From Candidatus Kaiserbacteria bacterium (lineage in GTDB: Bacteria; Patescibacteriota; Minisyncoccia; Phycocordibacterales; Phycocordibacteraceae): a stretch of DNA of 8,796 bases. The position numbers were made by a program, and so were the translations under genes. The notes under the pieces are model-generated. The model was not told the origin of the DNA and did no database searches. It was given only the letters and a program-made list of their open reading frames with translations. The stretch is taken from the NCBI GenBank assembly GCA_003230945.1, contig QIHK01000032.1:1-8796 (forward strand). The letters run 5' to 3'. Below are positions 1-6,129 of the stretch, one piece after another; positions within the stretch are counted from its first letter, which is position 1, and each line of letters starts with the position of its first letter.

Positions 1-2
1 CA

Positions 3-536
3 AAAATTCGTACACTTGCAAAATATGTACGGACTGAATATATACGAGATGTAATATACGGTATAAAAAATGACAAGAAGAAGATTCGTTTGCGCGTGCA
101 AGACAATTTTGAGTTTCAGATTGTTGATGCCACCCATAAATACAGGGTAGCAGTTGAGGAGAGCATAAAAAAAGAGATTGAAGAAATTGTTTACAAAGGA
201 AATTCTGTTAGGGATGCTATGCGTATTATTTCTTCACAGGGAGAATTCATTGAGGAAAACTCATACGAAAAAACACGATCTGTTTTCGCTGGTCCAGATG
301 ATACAGAGATAACACTAGACATATATCCATACGGTGTGTGAGACATATATCCATACGGTGTGTGGATAGAGATTGAGGGCAAGTCATCCAAAATCCACAA
401 AGTCGCGAAATGCTTGGGATTTACACAAAAAGATTACATTACTGCGAGCGCGGATGAGCTCTATTTGGAGTGGATTAAAAAGCACGACTTACCAGAGTTG
501 TGGGATGTTAGGTTTGGACTCAATAGTGAGAAATAG
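3..536 (+). pseudogene. CYTH-domain protein (class IV adenylate cyclase / ThTPase-like), 5'-partial, interrupted by in-frame TGA
   Basis: The frame is open from the window edge, so the start lies upstream. It reads 112 codons to a TGA at 339-341 and then continues open for 64 codons to TAG at 534-536. The translation fits the CYTH fold (CyaB / thiamine triphosphatase): a basic strand KKKIRLRV (residues 25-32), EKTRSVF, and around the lesion DIYPYGV followed by WIEIEG and a helix with AKCLGF, resembling the late F-EIEG strand and following helix of class IV adenylate cyclases. Family members act on triphosphates with divalent metal through paired acidic residues; the N-terminal ExExK motif would lie upstream and cannot be checked. 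The TGA falls at the junction of a 24-bp tandem duplication, and removing one copy restores DIYPYGVWIEIEG. A plain gene caller would stop at 341 and lose the conserved C-terminal strand. It may be a pseudogene, a phase variant or an assembly error. Confidence 0.7.
317..364. repeat. Exact 24-bp tandem duplication (2 copies) inside the CYTH gene
   Basis: Positions 317-340 and 341-364 are identical; the unit begins agacatatat and ends ggtgtgtg. Flanking bases (t316 against g340, a341 against g365) do not extend the match, so this is exactly two copies. The unit is 8 codons long and keeps the reading frame, but joining its last TG to the A of the next copy creates TGA at 339-341. The second copy runs on correctly into the conserved WIEIEG. 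Confidence 0.95.
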
Positions 537-546
537 AGTCTAAACC
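511..546 (+). other. Inverted repeat spanning the CYTH stop codon
   Basis: The arm at 511-521 (ggtttggactc) pairs with 536-546 (gagtctaaacc) over 11 positions, one of them G-U in RNA, around a 14-nt loop. The TAG stop at 534-536 sits at the base of the 3' arm. No T-tract follows (aagccaccg), so it is not a canonical intrinsic terminator. It could protect or end the transcript, or be chance. Confidence 0.5.
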
Positions 547-679
547 AAGCCACCGAAATTATAAATTTACAGTGTTTCTTGAGCGAAGTTTGAACTCATT
601 TATGAAATCTTATGCTCAAAATCTATAACGAAGGTCTGCTCACACTCAACTACTGACAGCAACACGTACTATTCACTCA

Positions 680-726
680 GGCCGCGCATTCTCTTTCGAA
701 TGCACGGCCACTTGTTATTATAATTT
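680..726 (+). terminator. GC-rich hairpin with T-rich tail in the gap before the peptidase gene
   Basis: The arms ggccgcgcatt (680-690) and aatgcacggcc (699-709) form an 11-position stem with one C-A mismatch and an 8-nt loop. A T-rich but interrupted tract follows (acttgttattataatttt). It is the best terminator candidate downstream of the CYTH gene, 144 bp past its stop. It also lies immediately before the start of the next gene at 728, so it could instead be a 5' control element. The imperfect T-tract lowers confidence. Confidence 0.4.
719..724 (+). promoter_or_regulatory. Possible -10 box TATAAT before the peptidase gene
   Basis: A perfect TATAAT lies 3 nt before the ATG at 728, in an AT-rich run after the hairpin. 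No convincing -35 and no Shine-Dalgarno sequence are present. The spacing is shorter than the 6-8 nt expected for a leaderless start, so this is weak. Confidence 0.25.
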
Positions 727-727
727 T

Positions 728-1465
728 ATGAATTACAACCAATTTCTCCCGACTTATCGGCGTGATTTCGAGCGTGAACCGCGTTTCATTAAGCGCCATT
801 CTGAACATTACGTATTCCATTACTTTCCTGACTCTGAAGCAGAGCATGACATCGATACAATAGTAATGACACAAGAAGTGGCATACACAAAGATTACATC
901 ATTTCTTAGTATTGAAGGACCAAATCGTCCGATTGAGTATTACTTCTATCCGGACAAAGTAACAAAAACTATATTAATGGGCGACGACTGGTATGCACAA
1001 TCAATCTACAATGAATTCCGTATCCATGTGCTGTACATGAGTGAGGTTAAACCAATCGGTCCACACGAAGATACTCATCTTCTCTCACTCCCATGGGGTC
1101 TCTCTACAGGCTTTTTTCAAGAAGGACTTGCAGAATATATGGTGGGTCATGCGTGGGATGGAACGCCACATAAAAAGTATGTAAGTAAGGGATATGATGA
1201 AAAAATATATTCACCTCTCATTGAGTTCATGCGTCACGAGCAATGGCTTGAAACCGATGATAATAAGGCAATCTATTTTTACAGTCTTGCGGGTGCCTTT
1301 ACCACCTTTCTTATTAAATCGTACAGCAAAGAATCATTTGAGCATTTTTATAGGAAAAATAGCCGAGAAAAAAGTAAGGAGGAGAATAGTAATCTATTTC
1401 AGCAGATATATAACTTGAGCATTGCTGAAGTTGAACAAGAATTCAAATCAAGTCTATATAGTTAA
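728..1465 (+). CDS. Probable gluzincin zinc metallopeptidase (peptidase MA-like), 245 aa
   Basis: This has the zinc signature HExxH as HEDTH at residues 113-117. QEGLAEY follows 15 residues later, with E132 as the probable third zinc ligand. This HExxH...EGxAEY layout is typical of peptidase MA-like gluzincins. Residues H113, H117 and E132 would bind zinc, and E114 would be the general base. There is no signal peptide or membrane segment, so the product is either cytoplasmic or exported by an unseen route. The N-terminal region (HYVFHYFPDSEAEHDI) resembles the start of these domains, where the chain is read as a free-standing catalytic module. The ATG at 728 is the only reasonable start: the next in-frame Met is residue 47, inside the fold. 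No Shine-Dalgarno is visible. The gene is alone on its strand and converges on the surface-protein cluster, with 65 bp between the stops. Its substrate is unknown. Confidence 0.8.
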   Translation: MNYNQFLPTYRRDFEREPRFIKRHSEHYVFHYFPDSEAEHDIDTIVMTQEVAYTKITSFLSIEGPNRPIEYYFYPDKVTKTILMGDDWYAQSIYNEFRIHVLYMSEVKPIGPHEDTHLLSLPWGLSTGFFQEGLAEYMVGHAWDGTPHKKYVSKGYDEKIYSPLIEFMRHEQWLETDDNKAIYFYSLAGAFTTFLIKSYSKESFEHFYRKNSREKSKEENSNLFQQIYNLSIAEVEQEFKSSLYS

Positions 1466-1530
1466 AGTTTCTAAGACATTTGTTTAAAGAGGATTTCTGC
1501 TGTTTGGCATTAGCAACAAGTTGAAGGAAT

Positions 1531-2973
1531 TTATTTTTGTTCACTAATATCATTTTCAACGATAAACTCTGTTTTCTGAATAAGCTTTTTCAAATTTTCA
1601 ATAATCTGTGTTTCTTCACGAGTAAGCTTTCGTTTAGATTTAATTTTCTCAAGTCGCATAACTTCGGCAGTAATAGCTTCAGTAAGTTTATCAAACTGTT
1701 TATGTAATGCCTGATGGGTCTCTCTCGACATGCCTGGATACTTCCTACGAAAAGCGTGAAAATGGTGCCAAAGATACCACCCTCCAAAAGCACCGACAGC
1801 AAGTGCAGTGAGTATAACGAGAATCAGAGATATATAATTAATTGCTTGCCACCCCATCATAAAAAGTAATAGTGGAGATGTTGGTGATTTCTTCCCCGTC
1901 CCTATAATAGTAAATGAACTACTGGCTTCTACACTATTTCCTGCCTTGTCATACGCTTCAACCAAAAGAGTGTGTTTGCCAGACGCTTCTGCAGGTAGAG
2001 CATATACACTGCTTCCTTTCTGCCAAGTTATCGTAAACGAATGTCCATCAATAGTGAGCTTGTAATAACTAATACCGGAAAGATTGTCCGTTGTACCAAA
2101 AGATACGGCAAGACTCGCGGTTGTACTCGTCGCACCATTTGGGAACTGCAACAATATCGGCAACGGCGGAACACTATCAATCTGCATACGGAAAGTACTC
2201 ACTGCTCCCCAACCGTTTGAATCTTTTTCTTGTACATGAAAATACCAAATACCATCTTTCAGATCTATTTCTTTGTGAGAAATAGGATTCATATACAGAA
2301 CTAACGGTAATCCACCTGCATTTTGGTCATACCCAAGACGTACTGCGGTCACTCCTTGTACATTCGTCCAATTAAGCACGACATGGGAAGTGTTGTACCA
2401 CTTTGTTTGTATCGGGTGCGTTGATGATGTTATCTGTGCAAGTAAATCTATTCCTGAAGATTGTGTAACTATATTTTTACTAACAGGCGAAGCCGGGGTA
2501 TGGACAGTAAATGTTGTACCTGACAGTCCTGAAGTAATATCAGTACCCTTTCCATTATTTGCTAACACTTGTCCGCTTTTAAATGCCACCTTTCCTTGTC
2601 CTGCGTGCTTCGCGCGTAGAACAATAGTTATCACCTGACCAGTATTCCCTTGGAAACCAGATATCCTCACTCCTTCAAAACTTACCGTACCCAAACTTTG
2701 AGAATATGAAGGTTCCGTGGGCCAAAAATTGAGTACTGAATTACTTTTTGAAATAGATACTACTGAAAAAAGTGCCGGTGGAAAAGTTACTACTCCAGAA
2801 ACTGCATTGATAGAAGTACTCGGTGAATGTACTAGCACTTCCACTGGAATAGTGCTCCCAACAACATATGAACCTGATGCTGGAATAAGTGAAAGTGTCG
2901 CAGCAAAACTTATATTCGGTGCTACAAATAGGAAAATCCCTACCAATAAGAAATACGTGCGGAAATCTCGCAT
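1531..2973 (-). CDS. Membrane-anchored cohesin-domain protein with Ig-like domains and cytoplasmic tail, 480 aa
   Basis: Residues 1-24 form a signal peptide ending SFA. A cohesin-like domain follows (about 25-158), with TLSLIPASGSYVVGS, INAVSGVVTF, FEGVRISGFQGNTGQ and LANNGKGT. Next come two beta-sandwich domains, about 178-266 (fibronectin/Ig-like; WYFHVQEKDSNGWG) and 267-356 (Ig-like; DNLSGISYYKL, LLVEAYDKAGNS). A transmembrane helix spans about 376-398. The 80-residue tail is rich in K and E with heptad-like spacing (LTEAITAEVMRLEKIKSKRK), so it is probably a cytoplasmic coiled coil. Cohesins bind dockerins; the gene two places upstream in the operon ends in a dockerin, so this protein is a candidate receptor. 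It is paralogous to the neighbouring 303-aa cohesin protein. The start is the ATG 22 nt after that gene's stop; no Shine-Dalgarno. It is the last gene of the cluster. Cohesin call good, dockerin binding inferred. Confidence 0.85.
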   Translation of the reverse strand: MRDFRTYFLLVGIFLFVAPNISFAATLSLIPASGSYVVGSTIPVEVLVHSPSTSINAVSGVVTFPPALFSVVSISKSNSVLNFWPTEPSYSQSLGTVSFEGVRISGFQGNTGQVITIVLRAKHAGQGKVAFKSGQVLANNGKGTDITSGLSGTTFTVHTPASPVSKNIVTQSSGIDLLAQITSSTHPIQTKWYNTSHVVLNWTNVQGVTAVRLGYDQNAGGLPLVLYMNPISHKEIDLKDGIWYFHVQEKDSNGWGAVSTFRMQIDSVPPLPILLQFPNGATSTTASLAVSFGTTDNLSGISYYKLTIDGHSFTITWQKGSSVYALPAEASGKHTLLVEAYDKAGNSVEASSSFTIIGTGKKSPTSPLLLFMMGWQAINYISLILVILTALAVGAFGGWYLWHHFHAFRRKYPGMSRETHQALHKQFDKLTEAITAEVMRLEKIKSKRKLTREETQIIENLKKLIQKTEFIVENDISEQK

Positions 2974-2981
2974 TGTCGTTT

Positions 2982-2987
2982 AGTATA
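2982..2987 (-). promoter_or_regulatory. Possible -10 box TATACT for a leaderless start
   Basis: On the minus strand TATACT lies 8 nt before the ATG of the 480-aa cohesin gene, in the 22-nt gap after the previous stop. A transcript started here would begin at or next to the ATG. The -35 candidate (TTATTT, 17 nt upstream) is poor. The same GGTATACTA string occurs upstream of the 208-aa gene at 6122-6130. Confidence 0.3.
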
Positions 2988-2995
2988 CCGCGCCA

Positions 2996-3907
2996 TTATC
3001 GATGAAATAATCGTACCGCTAAATAAAAGAGGATAACACCGAAAAGAAGGATAAGCCCAAATATCCACCAGCGATGTACAAAGGAACTCATACTCATATA
3101 TTGTGGAGAAACCTCACTGATGCGTGTATTGTTAGCACTGTCAATCGCACGTATAAATAAGAATTTATCGCTGTCACTAGGACGTAACACATAAGGGCTC
3201 TTTACATGTTTCCATAACAAGTCAGAGATTTTAGGACTCTTTAAATATGACTGAGCAATTTCATAACTAAGAATACTTGAATCTTTATCTTGTGCTACGA
3301 ATACCAATACTTTCCCTTTATATCCAAAAGGCTTTCCTGAAGTAATCATAGAGGTAAACGGCTCTGGAGGAGTTGTATCTGCCGTAATGGTAGTCTTTTC
3401 CCCTAAATGAGAAATTGTGGTTATCGGAAAAGTTAATGCAGATGCTGTTAATGATGCTGGTGTCCCCTTGCCGTCATTTAAATACGCGGCAGTATGCGGC
3501 CCAAATGAAATACGGGCGACTCCGCTAGAAACAGCGGTGAGAATGAGTGTAAAAACATTTCCTTGTGTAGGCGCACTTTGTATAGATACACTTTTGTATC
3601 CTCCCGGTAAGATTCCTGCAAAATTAATAACATTGGCTGTCTGCTCTGCTGGTGCGGTTATCCATAATGGTACGAGTGAACCCGCGAGACGGACACTTAC
3701 TAATTTTAAGTTAGAGGAAAGAGTGAGAGAGCCATCAATAGCGTTGATAACTGCAGAGTGTGTATTCAATGAAATGCCTATCATAAAGGTATCTCCTACA
3801 CGAATATGATTCGTATTTGTATGTATATTGAGCGTAGCGGCACTCGCAAATGCCGGAAGCAAAAGAAGTAAACACGTAGTTAGTAGAATGCGGTTTGTGA
3901 TAGTCAT
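2996..3907 (-). CDS. Membrane-anchored cohesin-domain protein, 303 aa
   Basis: Residues 1-23 are a clean signal peptide (TNRILLTTCLLLLLPAFASA). A cohesin-like domain covers about 24-162: ATLNIHTNTNHIRVGD, INAIDGSLTL, VINFAGILPGG and LNDGKGT line up with the equivalent points of the 480-aa protein, so the two are paralogues. A smaller beta domain follows (about 177-268; DTTPPEPFTSMITSGKPFGYK, LFIRAIDSANNT), then a C-terminal transmembrane helix (about 282-299) and a short basic end LFHR. The domain would face outward on a single anchor and could hold the dockerin protein encoded just upstream. I chose the ATG at 3907, 2 nt after the previous stop (TAACTATG). An ATG at 3922 would overlap that gene by 13 nt and add MDWIT before the signal peptide. 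The very tight spacing suggests translational coupling with the dockerin gene; no Shine-Dalgarno is seen. Confidence 0.83.
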   Translation of the reverse strand: MTITNRILLTTCLLLLLPAFASAATLNIHTNTNHIRVGDTFMIGISLNTHSAVINAIDGSLTLSSNLKLVSVRLAGSLVPLWITAPAEQTANVINFAGILPGGYKSVSIQSAPTQGNVFTLILTAVSSGVARISFGPHTAAYLNDGKGTPASLTASALTFPITTISHLGEKTTITADTTPPEPFTSMITSGKPFGYKGKVLVFVAQDKDSSILSYEIAQSYLKSPKISDLLWKHVKSPYVLRPSDSDKFLFIRAIDSANNTRISEVSPQYMSMSSFVHRWWIFGLILLFGVILFYLAVRLFHR

Positions 3908-3909
3908 AG

Positions 3910-5430
3910 TTATCCAGTCCAATTCGATGCCATAATACTAAAATCAACGATATTTATGATGCCATCACCGTTGAGATCGTATGCAACAGGTGGATTTGGT
4001 TTCTTATACCAGAATGCCTCTATTGAAAAATCAACAATATTCACTTTCCCATCGTCGTTGAGATCGTTATGCGAGGAAGTATTCACAGGATGTATTGTGT
4101 TTTTCACATTTTTTGTTCCTACGGTAAAGGCTAGAGAAGAGCTCATACGGCTTACCTCACCATTTCCTGATGCACCAACATTTACTGTATGCTCTCCGAA
4201 AGTAAGTGGCATTGTAAGAAAACTATACGAATAGACTCCATTTTTATCACTCGGGGTTTGGAAGAAAAGTTCTTTATTTGAGTGTACTGAGATAGTAACG
4301 GTATTCTTCGGTGCGGTACGACCAAAAACCCGGATAGGGTCTCCCCATTTCACTTCGGTTTTATCCACACTAATGGTGGGCGCAAGAAAAATACCTGAAG
4401 CATTTGCATTCACACCTGCAGTAACTGATACTGGTATAGTGACCGTTGACGAACGATTCCCATTTGAATCCGTTGCATACACGCTAAAAAGATAAGCACC
4501 ACTCTGCAAAGAGCCAACAGTGATGGAAAATATAGCATCCTCACCGACACGAGTTTTGGCAGCAACAACAGCATCTTTGAGAATAGTTACTGCACTTCCC
4601 GGATACGCACGTCCAGATAGTGTCACAGACGCTGTTTGTGGGATAGTTGCTATCGATCCTCCGCCACCTCCTCCACCGCCGCCGGAAGGAGGAGGGGAAG
4701 GTAGAGGCGACGAAGCAAAAATCGCAAATGCGCCGAAAGAACCCGTGCTAAAAGTAATAGTCTTATTCATAGTATTAAGTATGTATCCAGGAATGAGACT
4801 CCACGTACCTCCACTCCCTCTGCGATAAGGCGCGAATGTATTAGTGCTTGAGTTATTTACATCAAGATTTGTATAGGTAAGTGTTATGGTAGCTAATTTA
4901 GAAATAGTTGAAGTAATGTTTCCATTAGAATTTACAAATAAGAATTTATAGATCTTTCCGATAAGATTTTTCCCGGCTGGTAATGGAGCAAAAGACTGTC
5001 TAGAACTTTTATTAAAAGCAAACATTTGGAGACGAACATCATCAAAATAGAAATACGGGAGAAGTCTAATTTTTGCAGAATTATTTCCATCTGTGATGGT
5101 ATAGCTCCCCCCAATATTTGCAGAAAACAATGGTGTGGCTATTTCTTCTGCAGCACTTGTGCAGCTTGAAGTATTATATCCGCATCCAGCATTACAACTC
5201 GGTGTCCCCCCACTAAATCCTAGATAACTGCAGCTTCTTCCACCAAAATCACTCCCGTCACATTGCTCATTAGTTTCTTTCACCCCATTGCCACACACCG
5301 GTATCTTTGTTGTTGCATTTATTGTTACGCTCGTTGCAGCGAAAGCAATTGGTTGATTACCAAAGAAAACGCTTCCAAGAAAAAAAGCGATACTAAAGAA
5401 GGCAAGAATATACGGTGAATAAAAAGTCAT
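3910..5430 (-). CDS. Secreted dockerin protein with Cys-rich motif, Ig-like domains and poly-Gly hinge, 506 aa
   Basis: A signal peptide (1-31, ending AFA) is followed by a six-Cys motif (C46, C57, C67, C79, C83, C90) of the CGNGVKETNEQCD type seen in DUF4215-like repeats. A beta domain (about 100-240) ends TFSTGSFGAFAIF, a common C-terminal strand of bacterial surface sandwich domains. Then come a PPPS and poly-Gly hinge (243-259) and two Ig-like domains (about 262-337 and 349-437). The C-terminus (about 455-506) is a type I-like dockerin. Its two calcium loops have ligands D456, N458, D460, N464, D467 and D485, N487, D489, N493, D496, each followed by FSI. There is no membrane anchor, so the protein should be exported and held through the dockerin. 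The two genes downstream encode membrane cohesins, the expected partner fold. No catalytic domain is present, unlike most cellulosomal dockerin proteins. ATG at 5430 lies 17 nt after the previous stop. Confidence 0.87.
   Translation of the reverse strand: MTFYSPYILAFFSIAFFLGSVFFGNQPIAFAATSVTINATTKIPVCGNGVKETNEQCDGSDFGGRSCSYLGFSGGTPSCNAGCGYNTSSCTSAAEEIATPLFSANIGGSYTITDGNNSAKIRLLPYFYFDDVRLQMFAFNKSSRQSFAPLPAGKNLIGKIYKFLFVNSNGNITSTISKLATITLTYTNLDVNNSSTNTFAPYRRGSGGTWSLIPGYILNTMNKTITFSTGSFGAFAIFASSPLPSPPPSGGGGGGGGGSIATIPQTASVTLSGRAYPGSAVTILKDAVVAAKTRVGEDAIFSITVGSLQSGAYLFSVYATDSNGNRSSTVTIPVSVTAGVNANASGIFLAPTISVDKTEVKWGDPIRVFGRTAPKNTVTISVHSNKELFFQTPSDKNGVYSYSFLTMPLTFGEHTVNVGASGNGEVSRMSSSLAFTVGTKNVKNTIHPVNTSSHNDLNDDGKVNIVDFSIEAFWYKKPNPPVAYDLNGDGIINIVDFSIMASNWTG
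3913..4065 (-). other. Dockerin domain coding segment, two near-identical calcium loops
   Basis: This encodes residues 456-506 of the 506-aa protein. Loop 1 is DLNDDGKVNIVDFSI and loop 2 is DLNGDGIINIVDFSI; they match at 12 of 15 positions, and the spacing from first to second loop is 29 residues. Both satisfy DxNxDGxxNxxD, the F-hand calcium loop of dockerins. The residues just after the loop that usually set cohesin choice (positions 10-11) are I-V in both halves. Confidence 0.88.
4654..4704 (-). repeat. Pro/poly-Gly hinge coding run
   Basis: The minus strand codes for PLPSPPPS followed by nine or so glycines and SIA, between the first beta domain and the Ig-like domains of the dockerin protein. 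It is a flexible linker of the kind common in Parcubacterial surface proteins. GGN triplets of mixed third base make it a simple-sequence stretch that could slip by whole codons without a frameshift. Confidence 0.8.
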
Positions 5431-5438
5431 TCATTAAA

Positions 5439-5444
5439 ATAATA
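5439..5444 (-). promoter_or_regulatory. Weak -10-like TATTAT before the dockerin gene
   Basis: TATTAT on the minus strand ends 8 nt before ATG 5430, within the 17-nt gap and overlapping the end of the 208-aa gene. This is the same spacing as the TATACT box before the 480-aa gene. The region is simply AT-rich, so this could be chance. Confidence 0.15.
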
Positions 5445-5447
5445 TAC

Positions 5448-6074
5448 TTATTCTTTCTTTTTAACAGAAACACCTAGATTAAAACTGAAGTATTTGCGAA
5501 AGAGAGCTACAAGAACAGCAAGACCAAGAAGAACAAATACTATATATGTCCACGGTGCGTTTTGTGTGATAAACGAAAGCACACGGTAATACATTCCTTG
5601 AAATATATTAGCGGGAGCAACCGTAAAATATAGTTTTGTTGCAGCAGCAATGTTGATTCTGGTTACGCCAGTAGACGCCGCTTTAATCGGATACGCTTCT
5701 ATGTAAGCGAAATAATTACCTGGCTTTGCATTCACTGGTATCGTAAGTATTGGCTTCACTGCCTGCACATGCTGTGGTGTGAGAGAAAAGGTATTCGGAC
5801 TAAACAAAAACCAACTTTGTGGTGGTTTAATTTGCTGTTGCGTTTGAAGATATTCAATATCTACTTTGTAACGACTTACCTGATCTCCTGTATTAAGTAC
5901 CGGCACTGATGGTAGTGTATAGATTCCTCCAGGAACAAAATCTTTCTGTATTGTAATCTTTCCAAGTCCAACACCCACCCCAACAGTTGCGAACGCGGTT
6001 GTCGGAAGGATAAATGCGGTAAGAAAGAAAATGCCAGGAATGAAGAATTTTTTAAAGAGTATAGGGATATTCAT
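5448..6074 (-). CDS. Membrane-anchored single Ig-like domain protein, DUF916/WxL-interacting-like, 208 aa
   Basis: A signal peptide (1-29, TTAFA) precedes one beta-sandwich domain (about 35-153): LGKITIQKDFVPGGIYTL, VLNTGDQVSRYKVDIE, SWFLFSPNTFSLTP, and IPVNAKPGNYFAYIEA. This order (N-terminal strand with a PGG turn, an N-T-G-D loop, W-x-x-FSP..F.L.P, then AKPGNY) resembles DUF916-type and similar chaperone-like Ig domains. In Firmicutes DUF916 occurs in membrane proteins that partner WxL-domain proteins. A transmembrane helix (about 175-193) is followed by a basic tail RKYFSFNLGVSVKKK. Upstream lies a 173-aa protein with a WTL motif, so the pair could be a simplified WxL-like system; that is inference. 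The DUF3324 half of the Firmicute protein is missing or was never there. ATG at 6074 is 55 nt after the previous stop, with no Shine-Dalgarno. Confidence 0.75.
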   Translation of the reverse strand: MNIPILFKKFFIPGIFFLTAFILPTTAFATVGVGVGLGKITIQKDFVPGGIYTLPSVPVLNTGDQVSRYKVDIEYLQTQQQIKPPQSWFLFSPNTFSLTPQHVQAVKPILTIPVNAKPGNYFAYIEAYPIKAASTGVTRINIAAATKLYFTVAPANIFQGMYYRVLSFITQNAPWTYIVFVLLGLAVLVALFRKYFSFNLGVSVKKKE

Positions 6075-6122
6075 GGTATTTCAGGAGCGAGCTAGTGTAT
6101 TTCTATATGAGATGATTCTTAT

Positions 6123-6128
6123 AGTATA
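6123..6128 (-). promoter_or_regulatory. Possible -10 box TATACT before the 208-aa gene
   Basis: GGTATACTATAAG on the minus strand lies about 50 nt before ATG 6074 and overlaps the end of the 173-aa gene. A start here would give a leader of about 40 nt without a Shine-Dalgarno sequence. No good -35 is seen. Confidence 0.2.
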
Positions 6129-6129
6129 C

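Noticed and set aside
90..341. TTG at 90 as the start of a short 83-aa gene
   Set aside because: The frame is open from position 3 and the upstream residues continue the CYTH pattern, so 90 is internal to a truncated gene.
1466..1530. Bidirectional terminator between the convergent genes
   Set aside because: Only 4-bp inverted arms could be found and no T-tract follows a stem on either strand.
2717..2983. Open frames antisense to the surface genes (for example 2717-2983, 3417-3809, 4520-4828, 7164-7382)
   Set aside because: They are shadows of well-supported minus-strand proteins: no coherent fold, no signal peptides, and odd compositions such as the poly-Pro opposite the poly-Gly hinge.
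3905..3922. Longer start (ATG at 3922) for the 303-aa cohesin gene
   Set aside because: It overlaps the dockerin gene by 13 nt and puts MDWIT before a signal peptide that is already complete from the ATG at 3907.
4654..4704. Poly-Gly run as a contingency (phase-variation) repeat
   Set aside because: The units are GGN codons, so slippage by whole triplets changes only hinge length and does not break the frame; there is no mononucleotide G tract long enough for switching.
3910..5430. Cellulosome-type enzyme complex
   Set aside because: No glycoside hydrolase, carbohydrate-binding or other catalytic motif is present in any of the six proteins, and cohesins are single per protein, not in a scaffoldin array.
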